Source: Riemerella anatipestifer ATCC 11845 = DSM 15868 (GTDB lineage Bacteria > Bacteroidota > Bacteroidia > Flavobacteriales > Weeksellaceae). From it: a DNA stretch of 64,000 bases. The notes under the pieces are model-generated. The model had not been told where the DNA came from. It searched no databases and saw only the letters and a program-made list of their open reading frames with translations. Positions 56,452-64,000 of this stretch are shown here, one piece after another (within the stretch, counting starts at the first letter, position 1; each line of letters begins with the position of its first letter). The position numbers and the translations under genes are program-made. The DNA is taken from contig NC_017045.1 of assembly GCF_000252855.1 (NCBI RefSeq), positions 1,922,001-1,986,000 on the forward strand. Reading direction: 5' to 3'.

Positions 56452-57498
56452 ATGAAAAATGTAGAATATATTATCGTAGGAGATGGTTATGCAGGGTTAT
56501 TTTTTGCTCATCAATTATTGAAAAATAATCACTCTTTTGTCCTATTTTCAAATGGTGAAAAAGGGGCATCTCAGGTGTCTGCTGGTATTGTAAATCCTGT
56601 GGTGCTTAAGAAATTTACCACTTTTTGGAAAGCTCAAGAGCAAATAGACTTTCTTACAGATACAATGAAGGAAATAGAAGCTTATACAGGTACAAATTAT
56701 TTAATAGAAGCCCCTATACATAGGATATTTCATGACGAATCTGAGAGAGAATTGTGGAAGAAAAAAAGACTAGAGAAGGAAGAATTAAAGCCTTTTTTGA
56801 GTGATGATTTTTCTGCATTAGAAAATGTAGAAAACCCTTTTGAAACAGGTAAAGTATTAAAATCTTCAAGGTTAAATGTACCTTTATTTTTTAGTGGTTA
56901 TTTACAATACTTGGAGAAGCAAAATAAATTGATAAAAGAAAAGTTTGATTACAATCAACTTGATGTAGAAAATAATAAATACAAAGATTGGAGTTACAAA
57001 AAGATTGTTTTTGCAGAAGGAATAGGTGTTAAGAATAATCCTTTTTTTAGGGATATTATGGTCAATCCCAATAAAGGGCATCACCTTAAAGTAAAATTAT
57101 CCAAAGAGTTATATTCTGATGTTACCATTAAGAAAAAGCATTTTCTATTTCCTTTAGAAGAAGCTGATGTTTTTTACTATGGAGGAACCTATGATAGGGA
57201 TAATACTGATGAAGAAATAGACACTAAAGCCGTAGAACAACTCAAAAATGGGCTTAGAGAATTTTATCCGTTTGATTTTGAAATACAAGAGGTTTGTTAT
57301 GGTTTTAGACCTACGGTTAAGGATAGAAGACCTATTTTGGGGGCTCACGAGGTATATTCTAATTTGTATGTTTTTAATGGATTAGGGGCAAGGGGTATTC
57401 TTAATGGTAGCTATTTTTCTAAAATATTATACGATTTTATTTATGCTCAGATAGAATTATCCAAAGAGATTAGTAATCTGCGTTTTTTTATTAGATAA
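56452..57498 (+). CDS. FAD-dependent amine/amino-acid oxidase-like protein
   Basis: The 348 residues have an N-terminal Rossmann FAD site (YIIVGDGYAGLFFAHQLL) that reads GxGxxG as GDGYAG, and later DAO-fold motifs RPTVKDRRPILG and VFNGLGARGILNG for the flavin. It belongs to the D-amino-acid oxidase (DAO) superfamily. The substrate is unknown. Homologues commonly lie just after gldN in flavobacteria, but a role in secretion is not shown. The terminator at 56402 separates it from gldN, so it may have its own promoter. Confidence 0.85.
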   Translation: MKNVEYIIVGDGYAGLFFAHQLLKNNHSFVLFSNGEKGASQVSAGIVNPVVLKKFTTFWKAQEQIDFLTDTMKEIEAYTGTNYLIEAPIHRIFHDESERELWKKKRLEKEELKPFLSDDFSALENVENPFETGKVLKSSRLNVPLFFSGYLQYLEKQNKLIKEKFDYNQLDVENNKYKDWSYKKIVFAEGIGVKNNPFFRDIMVNPNKGHHLKVKLSKELYSDVTIKKKHFLFPLEEADVFYYGGTYDRDNTDEEIDTKAVEQLKNGLREFYPFDFEIQEVCYGFRPTVKDRRPILGAHEVYSNLYVFNGLGARGILNGSYFSKILYDFIYAQIELSKEISNLRFFIR

Positions 57499-57534
57499 AA
57501 AATAAGCTACCTCAGTTTGAAATAGCTTATTTTT
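57498..57534. terminator. terminator between the FAD oxidase and beta-helix lipoprotein genes
   Basis: AAAAATAAGCTA (57498-57509) pairs with TAGCTTATTTTT (57523-57534) around a 13-base loop. A- and T-flanks make it usable for both convergent genes. Confidence 0.8.
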
Positions 57535-57571
57535 ACAATGAAAAACTTAATTTTAGTGCTTATAATACATT

Positions 57572-58789
57572 TTACTTTAAAGCCTTTAATAAGTCCACTC
57601 CATCTACATTTGCCCACGCTCCAGAAACTAGATTTACCTTCTTAACCGAAGAATCAGAAGTGAAACTTGCTGGGTTATCATTGGCGTAACCATAGCCCCA
57701 CACAGCAGGATTAGATGAGTTTAGATAGTTGATAGGTGTTACTTTAATATTGTTGGTAGCCACTTGATCGTTTTGGGTATCTTTATCTTGGATAAGTACC
57801 GCATAGGCTTTCTTTCCATCGGTATCTTTGTAACCATCTATATAAACATTTTTAAATATTCCTGAACCCTGTTTTTTGAACTGAATGGCAGAGATTTCTG
57901 TAGAGCCTTCTACTTCAGGTTTAGTACCAGCTTCTCTGATGAGCGTAATACCATTAATTTTAGGAGCCGTGTTGTTCTTGTTAGAGGAAGCCTCTATTTC
58001 CATACCGAAATTGCCTACTTTTGTTTGGTATGCAAACCAATTGGAATTATTTTGCCCAGACCAACCATCTTGCCAGTCAAAAGAGTCATCAAAGTTTCCG
58101 TAAGAAACAAGGTTAGTGGCACTTACTGTACCTCCAAAGAACTCAAATCCATCGTCTGTACCTTTATAAGCTACTAAGTTTTCTAGTACAGTACCTGCTC
58201 CCACAGAATAGAAAGTCATAGAGTTGTTTTCTGATTTTCCATCTCCAATTTTTTTACCTCCATATTCTACTCTCACAAACTTCATTACACCTGAGTTATC
58301 ATTGGCATCATCACCTCCGTATTGTAGATTATTTCCATCTTCAGAAATGGCCGTTTTTGCTCCATTTAAAGCAATGATAGGGGCTTTACCGTAGATTGAA
58401 ATTCCGCCCCAATCTCCAGGGATTTTGGTGTTAGATGTAAATACGATAGGGTTGTCCGCAGTCCCTTGTGCATTGATTTTAGCTCCTTGAAGAATTACTA
58501 AACTGGTATCGTTAGAAGAATTGGCAGTAAATACAGCTCCTGGTTCTATGGTAAGTGTAACTCCACTAGCTACCTTTACCACACCATCTAGAGTATAGTT
58601 ACCTTTTTTGATTAGGAGGTCTTTAGTAATAGTACCGTTAAGGCTTCCAGAACCTTCCATTACACTTCCAGTAGTATTTTCTATTTTGGTACTTGTGGAA
58701 GCATCGTTGTCTTCACGAATGTCAATAGTACACGAAGTTACAGATAGTACAAGTGCTAAAGAGCATAATGATAAAAGATGTTTTTTCAT
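57572..58789 (-). CDS. surface lipoprotein with right-handed beta-helix, partner of the TonB receptor
   Basis: The 405 residues carry a lipoprotein signal (LVLSVTSC) and then a beta-helix of about nine rungs, seen as repeating NG-strand units (GVVKVASGVTLTIEPGAVFTA, GAKINAQGTADNPIVFTS, IPGDWGGISIYGKAPI, TVLENLVAYKGTDDGFEFFG). It resembles the lipoproteins often annotated as 'multidrug transporter' or T9SS proteins that follow a TonB receptor gene. Here it follows the receptor by 37 bases on the same strand. It may capture ligand for the receptor. Ligand unknown. Confidence 0.8.
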   Translation of the reverse strand: MKKHLLSLCSLALVLSVTSCTIDIREDNDASTSTKIENTTGSVMEGSGSLNGTITKDLLIKKGNYTLDGVVKVASGVTLTIEPGAVFTANSSNDTSLVILQGAKINAQGTADNPIVFTSNTKIPGDWGGISIYGKAPIIALNGAKTAISEDGNNLQYGGDDANDNSGVMKFVRVEYGGKKIGDGKSENNSMTFYSVGAGTVLENLVAYKGTDDGFEFFGGTVSATNLVSYGNFDDSFDWQDGWSGQNNSNWFAYQTKVGNFGMEIEASSNKNNTAPKINGITLIREAGTKPEVEGSTEISAIQFKKQGSGIFKNVYIDGYKDTDGKKAYAVLIQDKDTQNDQVATNNIKVTPINYLNSSNPAVWGYGYANDNPASFTSDSSVKKVNLVSGAWANVDGVDLLKALK

Positions 58790-58826
58790 TTTTATTAGAT
58801 TAAATTATTGATTTTTTTGATTCAAA

Positions 58827-61439
58827 TTAAAAAGTATATTCTACTGAAAGATTAAAGTTAGTTCCTCTTCTATAGTCTGTATGTACGAAGCTATCTGCTC
58901 TTACTTCTACATCACTATTGTCTCCATACTCTAGTCTATATTTGCTGTTGAGTAGGTTAATGATACTAAACTTGGCCTTCCATTGTTTAGAAAGTTCTTT
59001 TTGGTAAACAAAGTCTAACTTATGGAAAGGTCTTTCATAAATATGATCTACTCCGATTGATCCTAGTGTATGGATTTTAGAACCAGAAACATTATACACC
59101 AAAGATGCTGTTTGAGTTAAATTCTTTGCATTCTTTGTCTCATATTTCAAATCTGCATTTAGAGTCCACGGTGCAGCACCTTGTAAACCTCTTTTTAATC
59201 CTTTTTGTCTGTTGGATTCTTGTTCTTTTTGTAGGCTACTACGCTTAACATCAGAGTACATTAAGGTAGCGTTTGTGCCTAGTGAGAAAGGAGAAAGGCT
59301 TTCTGAAATTCTTTTTAGATTGATGATTCCTTCTAACTCTATACCTGCTAGATTGGCTTCGGTGGCATTGAAAAAGGTAATGGTTTGTCCATTAGAATTT
59401 GCCGATGCAGTGTAGGATTTTTCTATAGCATTTACGATTTTCTTTCCGAAGATACCAAAAGCAAACATTTCGTCTTTCGTAGGAAATAGCTCATACTTAA
59501 GGTCAAAGTTATAGTTTTCACTATTGGTAAGTCTTGGGTTACCTAGGATATTCTCATTATTAGGATTGATGTAGGTAATTGGCATATACTCTATTAAGAT
59601 AGGTCTAGTAACGGTTTTACTGAAAGCAAATCTTAAGTTAGTTTTAGAGTTAAGTTCTTTTTTTACCGATAGGGAAGGTAGTATATAATACTGATTTCTA
59701 GTGAGGTTTAAAAATTTTCCATTGATAGAATTAGAAAGTTCTTTGTACCTTGTGATGTTCATATTATTTTCTATTCTACCGCCCAAAATGATGTCCCAAG
59801 TATCGTTTGGCTTATAATTGAGGCTAGTATATCCTGCATTTACGAATTGATAGATGTTGTTTCTGTATACTACATTAGACCCTTCTCTATAATTAAAAAA
59901 ACCGTTAAGAGTTGATTGATTAAAGGTGTCTTGTGGTGTATCTGGATTTATAATAACGGTTCTTCCATTTGGTGAAGCACTATTGTTGAACACAGAGTAA
60001 ATAAATCTGTATGAAGTACTTCTTCTATCCATAAAGCCATTATATCCTAAACTCAGCTCTATAGGGTAAGATTTTCTATCATTCTTTTCGCCTAGGCTTA
60101 ATTTATACTCTGCAAAGGCAGAAAGGTAGTTTTTACCATTTACATCTAGGTATTGGCGTATAAGGTTATTACCACCGTAGCTTAGCCTTATTCTGTCATA
60201 GTTGTGAGGGGTTTCAGGAGTTCCAGAAAATATCTTTCTATCAGGCTGTTGGTAAATGTTATTCACCCAGCTACCACCAACTTTTATAAGGTGTCTTTTA
60301 CCCAGCTTTTGAGATGCGATAAGTTGTATATCTGTAAATCTAGAAATGTCTTGTTGGTTCACACGGAACAGCCCTTCTCCAGAGTTCCCTTGGTCTACAT
60401 ATCCTATGTTATCCTGTATGATGTTGGTAGAGTTTTGGAGGAATATGGCATTCAACATTACATCTGTACCTTTGTTTTTATAGCCTAAGCCCAATAGTGC
60501 AGAAGATTCGGTTTCATATTCATACTCTTTTTGGTAGAGTTTATTGTTATAGGTAATGTTAGAGCCTGAGAATAAGAATAGATTATTATGTCCTTCTTGA
60601 TATTGATATTTATTAGCTTGATTTAAGGATAAAAGCAACCCAATTCTACCAGAACCAGCTTTAAAACGCTGAGCAGTCGTAAAGGAAAGTCCTGTGTTAG
60701 GCAATGCTTTTATATTATCCACATTCCAAGAATCTTTGAAAGAAGAAACAGATTCTTGACCATTGAAAATATAATTAGACGGTCGGAAACCTTTAACCTC
60801 GCTAGGTAGTTGTCTATTTCTATAATTTAGACCTAGATAACCATCTATAGTGTTGGCATTCTCACTGATTTTAAATCTATCTCTAAAAGTAGTTTGACTG
60901 TTAAATCCTATACTAAATTCTACTTTTGTGAAAGGCTTATCGTAGGATAGGGTTTCTATATCAAAGGTAGCTCCTGCAAAATCAGCATAGAGGTTAGAAT
61001 TAAAAGTTTTATAAATATTAAGTTTCCCTACCACATCTGTTGGGAACTGTTTCAGAGCAATGATTTTTTGGAAGGGATTGTTAGATGGTGAGCCTAGTCC
61101 ATTGATAAGTAAAGTGTTGTATCTTTCTTCTAATCCTCTTACAAACAGTCCTTTACCTTCCACAGTGTTCACTCCGGTGATTTTGGTTAAACTCTGTTCT
61201 ACATTAGAAATACCCTTCCTAGAGATTTCTTCAGAACCCATGGCTTGTACCTGAACGCTAGATTTTTTAACAGCCTGCAATACTGCAGTTTCAGTTTTTT
61301 TGTTAATAGTAGCTTTTAGCTGAACACCATCTATTTTCTTTTCATTTTTAATACTGTCTTTTTTCACTTCCTGTCCCAAGACGAATGTAGTGGAGGAACA
61401 TAAGAACAAAACCGCAAGACTAAGCTTATGATACTTCAT
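58827..61439 (-). CDS. TonB-dependent receptor, probable PhoBR-linked uptake system
   Basis: The 870 residues have a signal peptide (to FVLGQ), a TonB-box region (KKIDGVQLKATINKK), a plug domain (about 65-190 with ISRKGISNVEQSLTKITGV and LFVRGLEERYNTLLINGL) and a barrel ending FNLSVEYTF. The substrate is unknown. It is in operon with the beta-helix lipoprotein and divergent from a PhoB/PhoR-like pair, with three boxes between them. In several Bacteroidota comparable receptors are phosphate-starvation genes, so phosphate-containing ligands are a reasonable guess. Confidence 0.88.
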   Translation of the reverse strand: MKYHKLSLAVLFLCSSTTFVLGQEVKKDSIKNEKKIDGVQLKATINKKTETAVLQAVKKSSVQVQAMGSEEISRKGISNVEQSLTKITGVNTVEGKGLFVRGLEERYNTLLINGLGSPSNNPFQKIIALKQFPTDVVGKLNIYKTFNSNLYADFAGATFDIETLSYDKPFTKVEFSIGFNSQTTFRDRFKISENANTIDGYLGLNYRNRQLPSEVKGFRPSNYIFNGQESVSSFKDSWNVDNIKALPNTGLSFTTAQRFKAGSGRIGLLLSLNQANKYQYQEGHNNLFLFSGSNITYNNKLYQKEYEYETESSALLGLGYKNKGTDVMLNAIFLQNSTNIIQDNIGYVDQGNSGEGLFRVNQQDISRFTDIQLIASQKLGKRHLIKVGGSWVNNIYQQPDRKIFSGTPETPHNYDRIRLSYGGNNLIRQYLDVNGKNYLSAFAEYKLSLGEKNDRKSYPIELSLGYNGFMDRRSTSYRFIYSVFNNSASPNGRTVIINPDTPQDTFNQSTLNGFFNYREGSNVVYRNNIYQFVNAGYTSLNYKPNDTWDIILGGRIENNMNITRYKELSNSINGKFLNLTRNQYYILPSLSVKKELNSKTNLRFAFSKTVTRPILIEYMPITYINPNNENILGNPRLTNSENYNFDLKYELFPTKDEMFAFGIFGKKIVNAIEKSYTASANSNGQTITFFNATEANLAGIELEGIINLKRISESLSPFSLGTNATLMYSDVKRSSLQKEQESNRQKGLKRGLQGAAPWTLNADLKYETKNAKNLTQTASLVYNVSGSKIHTLGSIGVDHIYERPFHKLDFVYQKELSKQWKAKFSIINLLNSKYRLEYGDNSDVEVRADSFVHTDYRRGTNFNLSVEYTF

Positions 61440-61515
61440 TTTTAAACTTATTAGATATTCATTTTTACTGGTGCAAAGAAATTATATTATGGCTTAAATT
61501 AAGGTTTCGGAGATT

Positions 61516-61601
61516 TTAACTTTGTATTAAATAATGTTTAACGGATGATGGGAAATATTAACTTTATATTAAGAAACAGAGGCGTGTTAATTTTAAGTTA
61601 A
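61516..61601. promoter_or_regulatory. three TTAA-N7-TTAA boxes, candidate PhoB-type sites
   Basis: TTAACTTTGTATTAA (61516-61530), TTAACTTTATATTAA (61558-61572) and TTAATTTTAAGTTAA (61587-61601) share the same layout: two TTAA half-sites with 11-bp spacing, the spacing used by PhoB/PhoP-class regulators. The third lies about 22-36 bases before the predicted start of the regulator gene, the position expected for an activator touching RNA polymerase. Confidence 0.55.
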
Positions 61602-61609
61602 AAAATGAT

Positions 61610-61617
61610 TAAATTTG
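61610..61617 (+). promoter_or_regulatory. -7 promoter element of the response regulator gene
   Basis: TAAATTTG is a full consensus match, 25 nt before the ATG at 61643. The third TTAA box sits where the -33 element would be, suggesting activated transcription. Confidence 0.65.
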
Positions 61618-61642
61618 AGCCCCTAACTAATAAAAACTAAAA

Positions 61643-62320
61643 ATGAAAGGCAAAAGAATACTCCTAATAGATGATGAGCCTGATATTTTGGAAATTATTT
61701 CCTATAACTTGAAGAAAGAAGGGTATGAGGTACACACTGCCAATAATGGAAACGAAGGTATAGAGAAGGCTAAAGAAATACTTCCACATCTTATTCTTCT
61801 TGATGTTATGATGCCTGATAAGGATGGTATAGAGACTTGTCAAGAGATTAGAAAAATAGCAACATTAGAAGGGTGTCTTATTGTCTTTTTGTCTGCAAGA
61901 GGAGAGGAGTTTTCGCAGTTAGCGGGCTACCAAGCAGGTGCTAATGATTATATTGTAAAGCTCATTAAACCTAAAGTGCTTATTTCTAAGGTAAATGCTC
62001 TAATGAATCTTACGCAACAAGTGGAAGAAAAAAATAAAATTCTAAAAATAGGGCATTTAATTATTGATAGAGATAATTTTAAGGTAACCAAAGGCGATGA
62101 AAGTTTTATATTACCTAAAAAGGAATTTGATTTGCTGAATCTTTTGGCGTCTAATACCGAAAAAGTATTTAAAAGAGAGGAGATTTTAGAAAAAGTATGG
62201 GGGAACGATGTAGTGGTAGGAGAACGCACAATAGATGTTCATATCCGAAGATTAAGAGAGAAACTAGGCTCCAAAAGTATCCAAACACTTAAAGGAATTG
62301 GTTATAAATTGATTATTTAG
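61643..62320 (+). CDS. PhoB-like (OmpR-class) response regulator
   Basis: The 225 residues have a receiver domain (about 5-118; acidic pocket DDEPD, phosphorylated Asp54 in LILLDVMMP, Thr/Ser switch FLSARGEE, Lys106) and a winged-helix DNA-binding domain (about 130-225; FILPKKEFDLLNLLASN, ERTIDVHIRRLREKLG, IQTLKGIGYKL). The residue after Lys106 is Leu where Pro is nearly universal. It is followed after 7 bases by the kinase gene. The pair fits PhoB/PhoR by layout, but the signal is not proven. Confidence 0.88.
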   Translation: MKGKRILLIDDEPDILEIISYNLKKEGYEVHTANNGNEGIEKAKEILPHLILLDVMMPDKDGIETCQEIRKIATLEGCLIVFLSARGEEFSQLAGYQAGANDYIVKLIKPKVLISKVNALMNLTQQVEEKNKILKIGHLIIDRDNFKVTKGDESFILPKKEFDLLNLLASNTEKVFKREEILEKVWGNDVVVGERTIDVHIRRLREKLGSKSIQTLKGIGYKLII

Positions 62321-62327
62321 GTTAAAA

Positions 62328-63350
62328 ATGAAACCAAGTTCGCTTAGTATTGTAGCGTCTCTGTGTCTTACAGGTGCTATGGGGTTGGTGGTTTTTGCAT
62401 TTGAATATGTAAAAACTAAAGACTGGTTTAATAATGTGGGCTTCATTGTTATTTTATTCGTTCTGTCGGTTATTTTCTTTATTAACTATACTATTGTTAG
62501 TTTTTTATTTAGATTTTATGGTAAAGAAAAGATAAGGCAAATCTCTACTATTCTACCAGATGAAATTGCCACCGAAGACGAGAATATCAATTTTAAAGAA
62601 CTAGGCGAACGAATTTCTGGACTTAGCGAAAAGGCAAGTTCAGAGATTGATATGATGAAGGAGATGGAACGCTACCGTAAAGAGTACATAGGTAACATAT
62701 CACACGAGCTCAAAACTCCATTATTTTCTATACAGAGCTATGTGGGAACTCTTATAGATGGTGGTGTAGAAGACTTAGAAATCAGAGATAAATATCTGCA
62801 CCGTATAGATAAATCTTTAGATAGATTGATGAATATCGTTAAAGATTTAGATATGATTAACCGCTTTGAGAGTGGGGAAATCACTCTTGAATTTGTAAAA
62901 TTTGACCTCAATGTTTTGGTAAAGGAAATCTTTGATTTTTTAGATATAGAGGCTCAAAAGAAGGGCACTCAGCTAAGCCTTAAAAGTAATGGAGCTATAT
63001 GGGTTTTAGCCGATAAACAGAAAATATCACAAGTTTTACTCAATTTAGTTTCTAACGCAATACATTACGCTAATAGAGAGAAAGCGGTGGTAGAAGTTAT
63101 TACTTCAGTTCATAAAGATAAAGTAGTGGTAGAGGTTAAAGACAATGGTATGGGGATAAAACCAGAGATACTTCCCCGTATTTTTGAACGCTTTTATCGT
63201 GTAGAAAGCAGCCGAAACAGAAGGGAAGGTGGGTCTGGTTTAGGTTTAGCTATTGTAAAACACATCTTAGAAGCTCACGGGCAAAATATTGAAGCCAAAA
63301 GTGTGTATTTAAACGGAGCGAGTTTTATTTTTACTTTAGATAAAGCTTAG
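62328..63350 (+). CDS. PhoR-like sensor histidine kinase without a sensor domain
   Basis: The 340 residues have two membrane helices (about 7-26 and 38-61) with only about 11 residues between, so no periplasmic sensor. Then come a linker, HisKA with His126 in IGNISHELKTPLFSIQSY, and HATPase with N-box LVSNAIHYA, G1 DNGMGIKPE and G2 GGSGLGLAIVK. No PAS domain is seen. Like PhoR, it may read a transporter or membrane state rather than a soluble ligand. It is in operon with the regulator. Confidence 0.92.
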   Translation: MKPSSLSIVASLCLTGAMGLVVFAFEYVKTKDWFNNVGFIVILFVLSVIFFINYTIVSFLFRFYGKEKIRQISTILPDEIATEDENINFKELGERISGLSEKASSEIDMMKEMERYRKEYIGNISHELKTPLFSIQSYVGTLIDGGVEDLEIRDKYLHRIDKSLDRLMNIVKDLDMINRFESGEITLEFVKFDLNVLVKEIFDFLDIEAQKKGTQLSLKSNGAIWVLADKQKISQVLLNLVSNAIHYANREKAVVEVITSVHKDKVVVEVKDNGMGIKPEILPRIFERFYRVESSRNRREGGSGLGLAIVKHILEAHGQNIEAKSVYLNGASFIFTLDKA

Positions 63351-63432
63351 TTTAGAAATTATTTATTTGCATATTTATATAAAAATCCTTATATTAGCCC
63401 TATATCTTTAATCATAATAAATACAAACTACA

Positions 63433-64000
63433 ATGAAGAAAAACATTTTAAGCTTATTCTTTGCAACGAGCATTGGTCTGTTAGCTCTAAGTTCTTGCGG
63501 AAAAGATAAACCTCTTACTAGTGAATCTAATGAAGTTACCACTACTAAAGAGGGGCAAGTATATGCCATAGATACAGCAACCAGTAAGATAGAGTGGAAA
63601 GGCTATAAAGTAGTAAAGTCTGATAATACTAGCCACTTTGGAGATATTAAATTTGAAAGTGGGGAAATTACCGTAAAAGACGGTAAGCTAGAGAGTGGGA
63701 AATTCGTGGCGAATATGAACACTTTAGCGAACAGAGATATTACAGATGACGCAGAGAAATCGGCTAAATTAGATGGACATCTTAAAAATGAAGATTTTTT
63801 TGAGGTGGAAAAATTCCCAACATCATCTTTTGAAATCACTAAGGTTACAGAAACTACCGAAGGAGATTATAACACTCTTTTAGATGGTAATCTTACCATT
63901 AAAGGAATTACAAAACCAGTGCAATTTAAAGCTAATGTAAAGGTAGAGGAAGGCAAAGTAAGCATTAAAACTGAACCTACCGATATTAAGAGAGAAGATT
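63433..64000 (+). CDS. YceI-family lipoprotein, truncated by the window end
   Basis: The gene starts at ATG 63433 (MKKNILSLFFATSIGLLALS) with a lipobox ending LSSC, and runs past the window end, so the C terminus is missing. After a Ser/Thr-rich linker the visible part is a YceI lipocalin-like domain: YAIDTATSKIEWKGYKVV, HFGDIKFESGEITVKDGKLE, LDGHLKNEDFFEVEKFPTS and LTIKGITKPVQFKANV. Family members bind polyprenoid-type or other hydrophobic ligands; the role here is unknown. About 189 codons are in view. Confidence 0.9.
   Translation, partial: MKKNILSLFFATSIGLLALSSCGKDKPLTSESNEVTTTKEGQVYAIDTATSKIEWKGYKVVKSDNTSHFGDIKFESGEITVKDGKLESGKFVANMNTLANRDITDDAEKSAKLDGHLKNEDFFEVEKFPTSSFEITKVTETTEGDYNTLLDGNLTIKGITKPVQFKANVKVEEGKVSIKTEPTDIKRED

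Overview
The window comes from the chromosome of a low-GC member of the Bacteroidota, most likely a Weeksellaceae/Flavobacteriales species of the Riemerella-Bergeyella-Chryseobacterium type. The evidence is the type IX secretion/gliding genes gldB, gldC and gldKLMN plus a PorP/SprF protein, several flavobacterial-only families (DUF4270, DUF6427, DUF4251, the OstA-like exporter protein), TonB-dependent receptors, and promoters of the Bacteroidota type (TTTG, about 19 nt, TAnnTTTG). Species cannot be fixed from the sequence alone. No tRNA, rRNA, CRISPR array, prophage or intact insertion sequence was seen. Most of the window is ordinary core genome.

Layout. 1-720: a small membrane protein, then a non-coding stretch with a 23-bp perfect hairpin element, a G-rich tract and a dispersed repeat. 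725-10247: a membrane-stress module on the minus strand (DUF2170/YjfI-like, PspA, YqiJ/NfeD-like, flotillin YqiK-like, a 1603-residue AAA ATPase), divergent from an XRE regulator; the shared promoter region carries a 19-bp perfect inverted repeat. 10244-13290: ligA, then a 1-kb non-coding region with a duplicated promoter and a terminator inside the probable leader of the next gene. 13290-20517: TonB receptor, POT peptide transporter, thioredoxin, phosphate-type porin and an exported barnase-family RNase. 20583-28617: DUF3109/DUF6427 genes, KUP potassium transporter, an unusual Fur-family regulator, OstA-like protein and a class III aminotransferase. 28618-30331: a repeat remnant and two AT-rich genes of unknown function. 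30501-34669: NPP-type phosphodiesterase, nadE, gldB, gldC and a Sua5-type enzyme. 34670-35453: a phased 21-bp tandem array followed by a cysteine leader-peptide attenuator that precedes cysE and cysM (35454-37238). 37389-47205: housekeeping genes (truA, pheS, hemW, panC), ABC transporters and a PorP/SprF protein. 47319-51483: a degenerate glycogen-synthase-like protein, a DUF4270 lipoprotein and glmS. 51654-57498: gldKLMN and an FAD oxidoreductase. 57572-64000: a TonB receptor with a beta-helix lipoprotein, divergent from a PhoB/PhoR-like two-component system across a region with three TTAA-N7-TTAA boxes, then a YceI lipoprotein cut by the window end.

How the genes work together. Three modules stand out. 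The psp/flotillin/ATPase operon should act on the inner membrane under envelope stress and appears to be controlled by the adjacent XRE protein. The cysE-cysM pair makes cysteine from serine and looks controlled by a classical 1:2 / 2:3 / 3:4 attenuator read by a short peptide with a Cys codon placed just before arm 1. The PhoBR-like pair probably controls the divergent outer-membrane uptake system. The gld genes supply the T9SS motor, the OM-associated ring and accessory lipoproteins.
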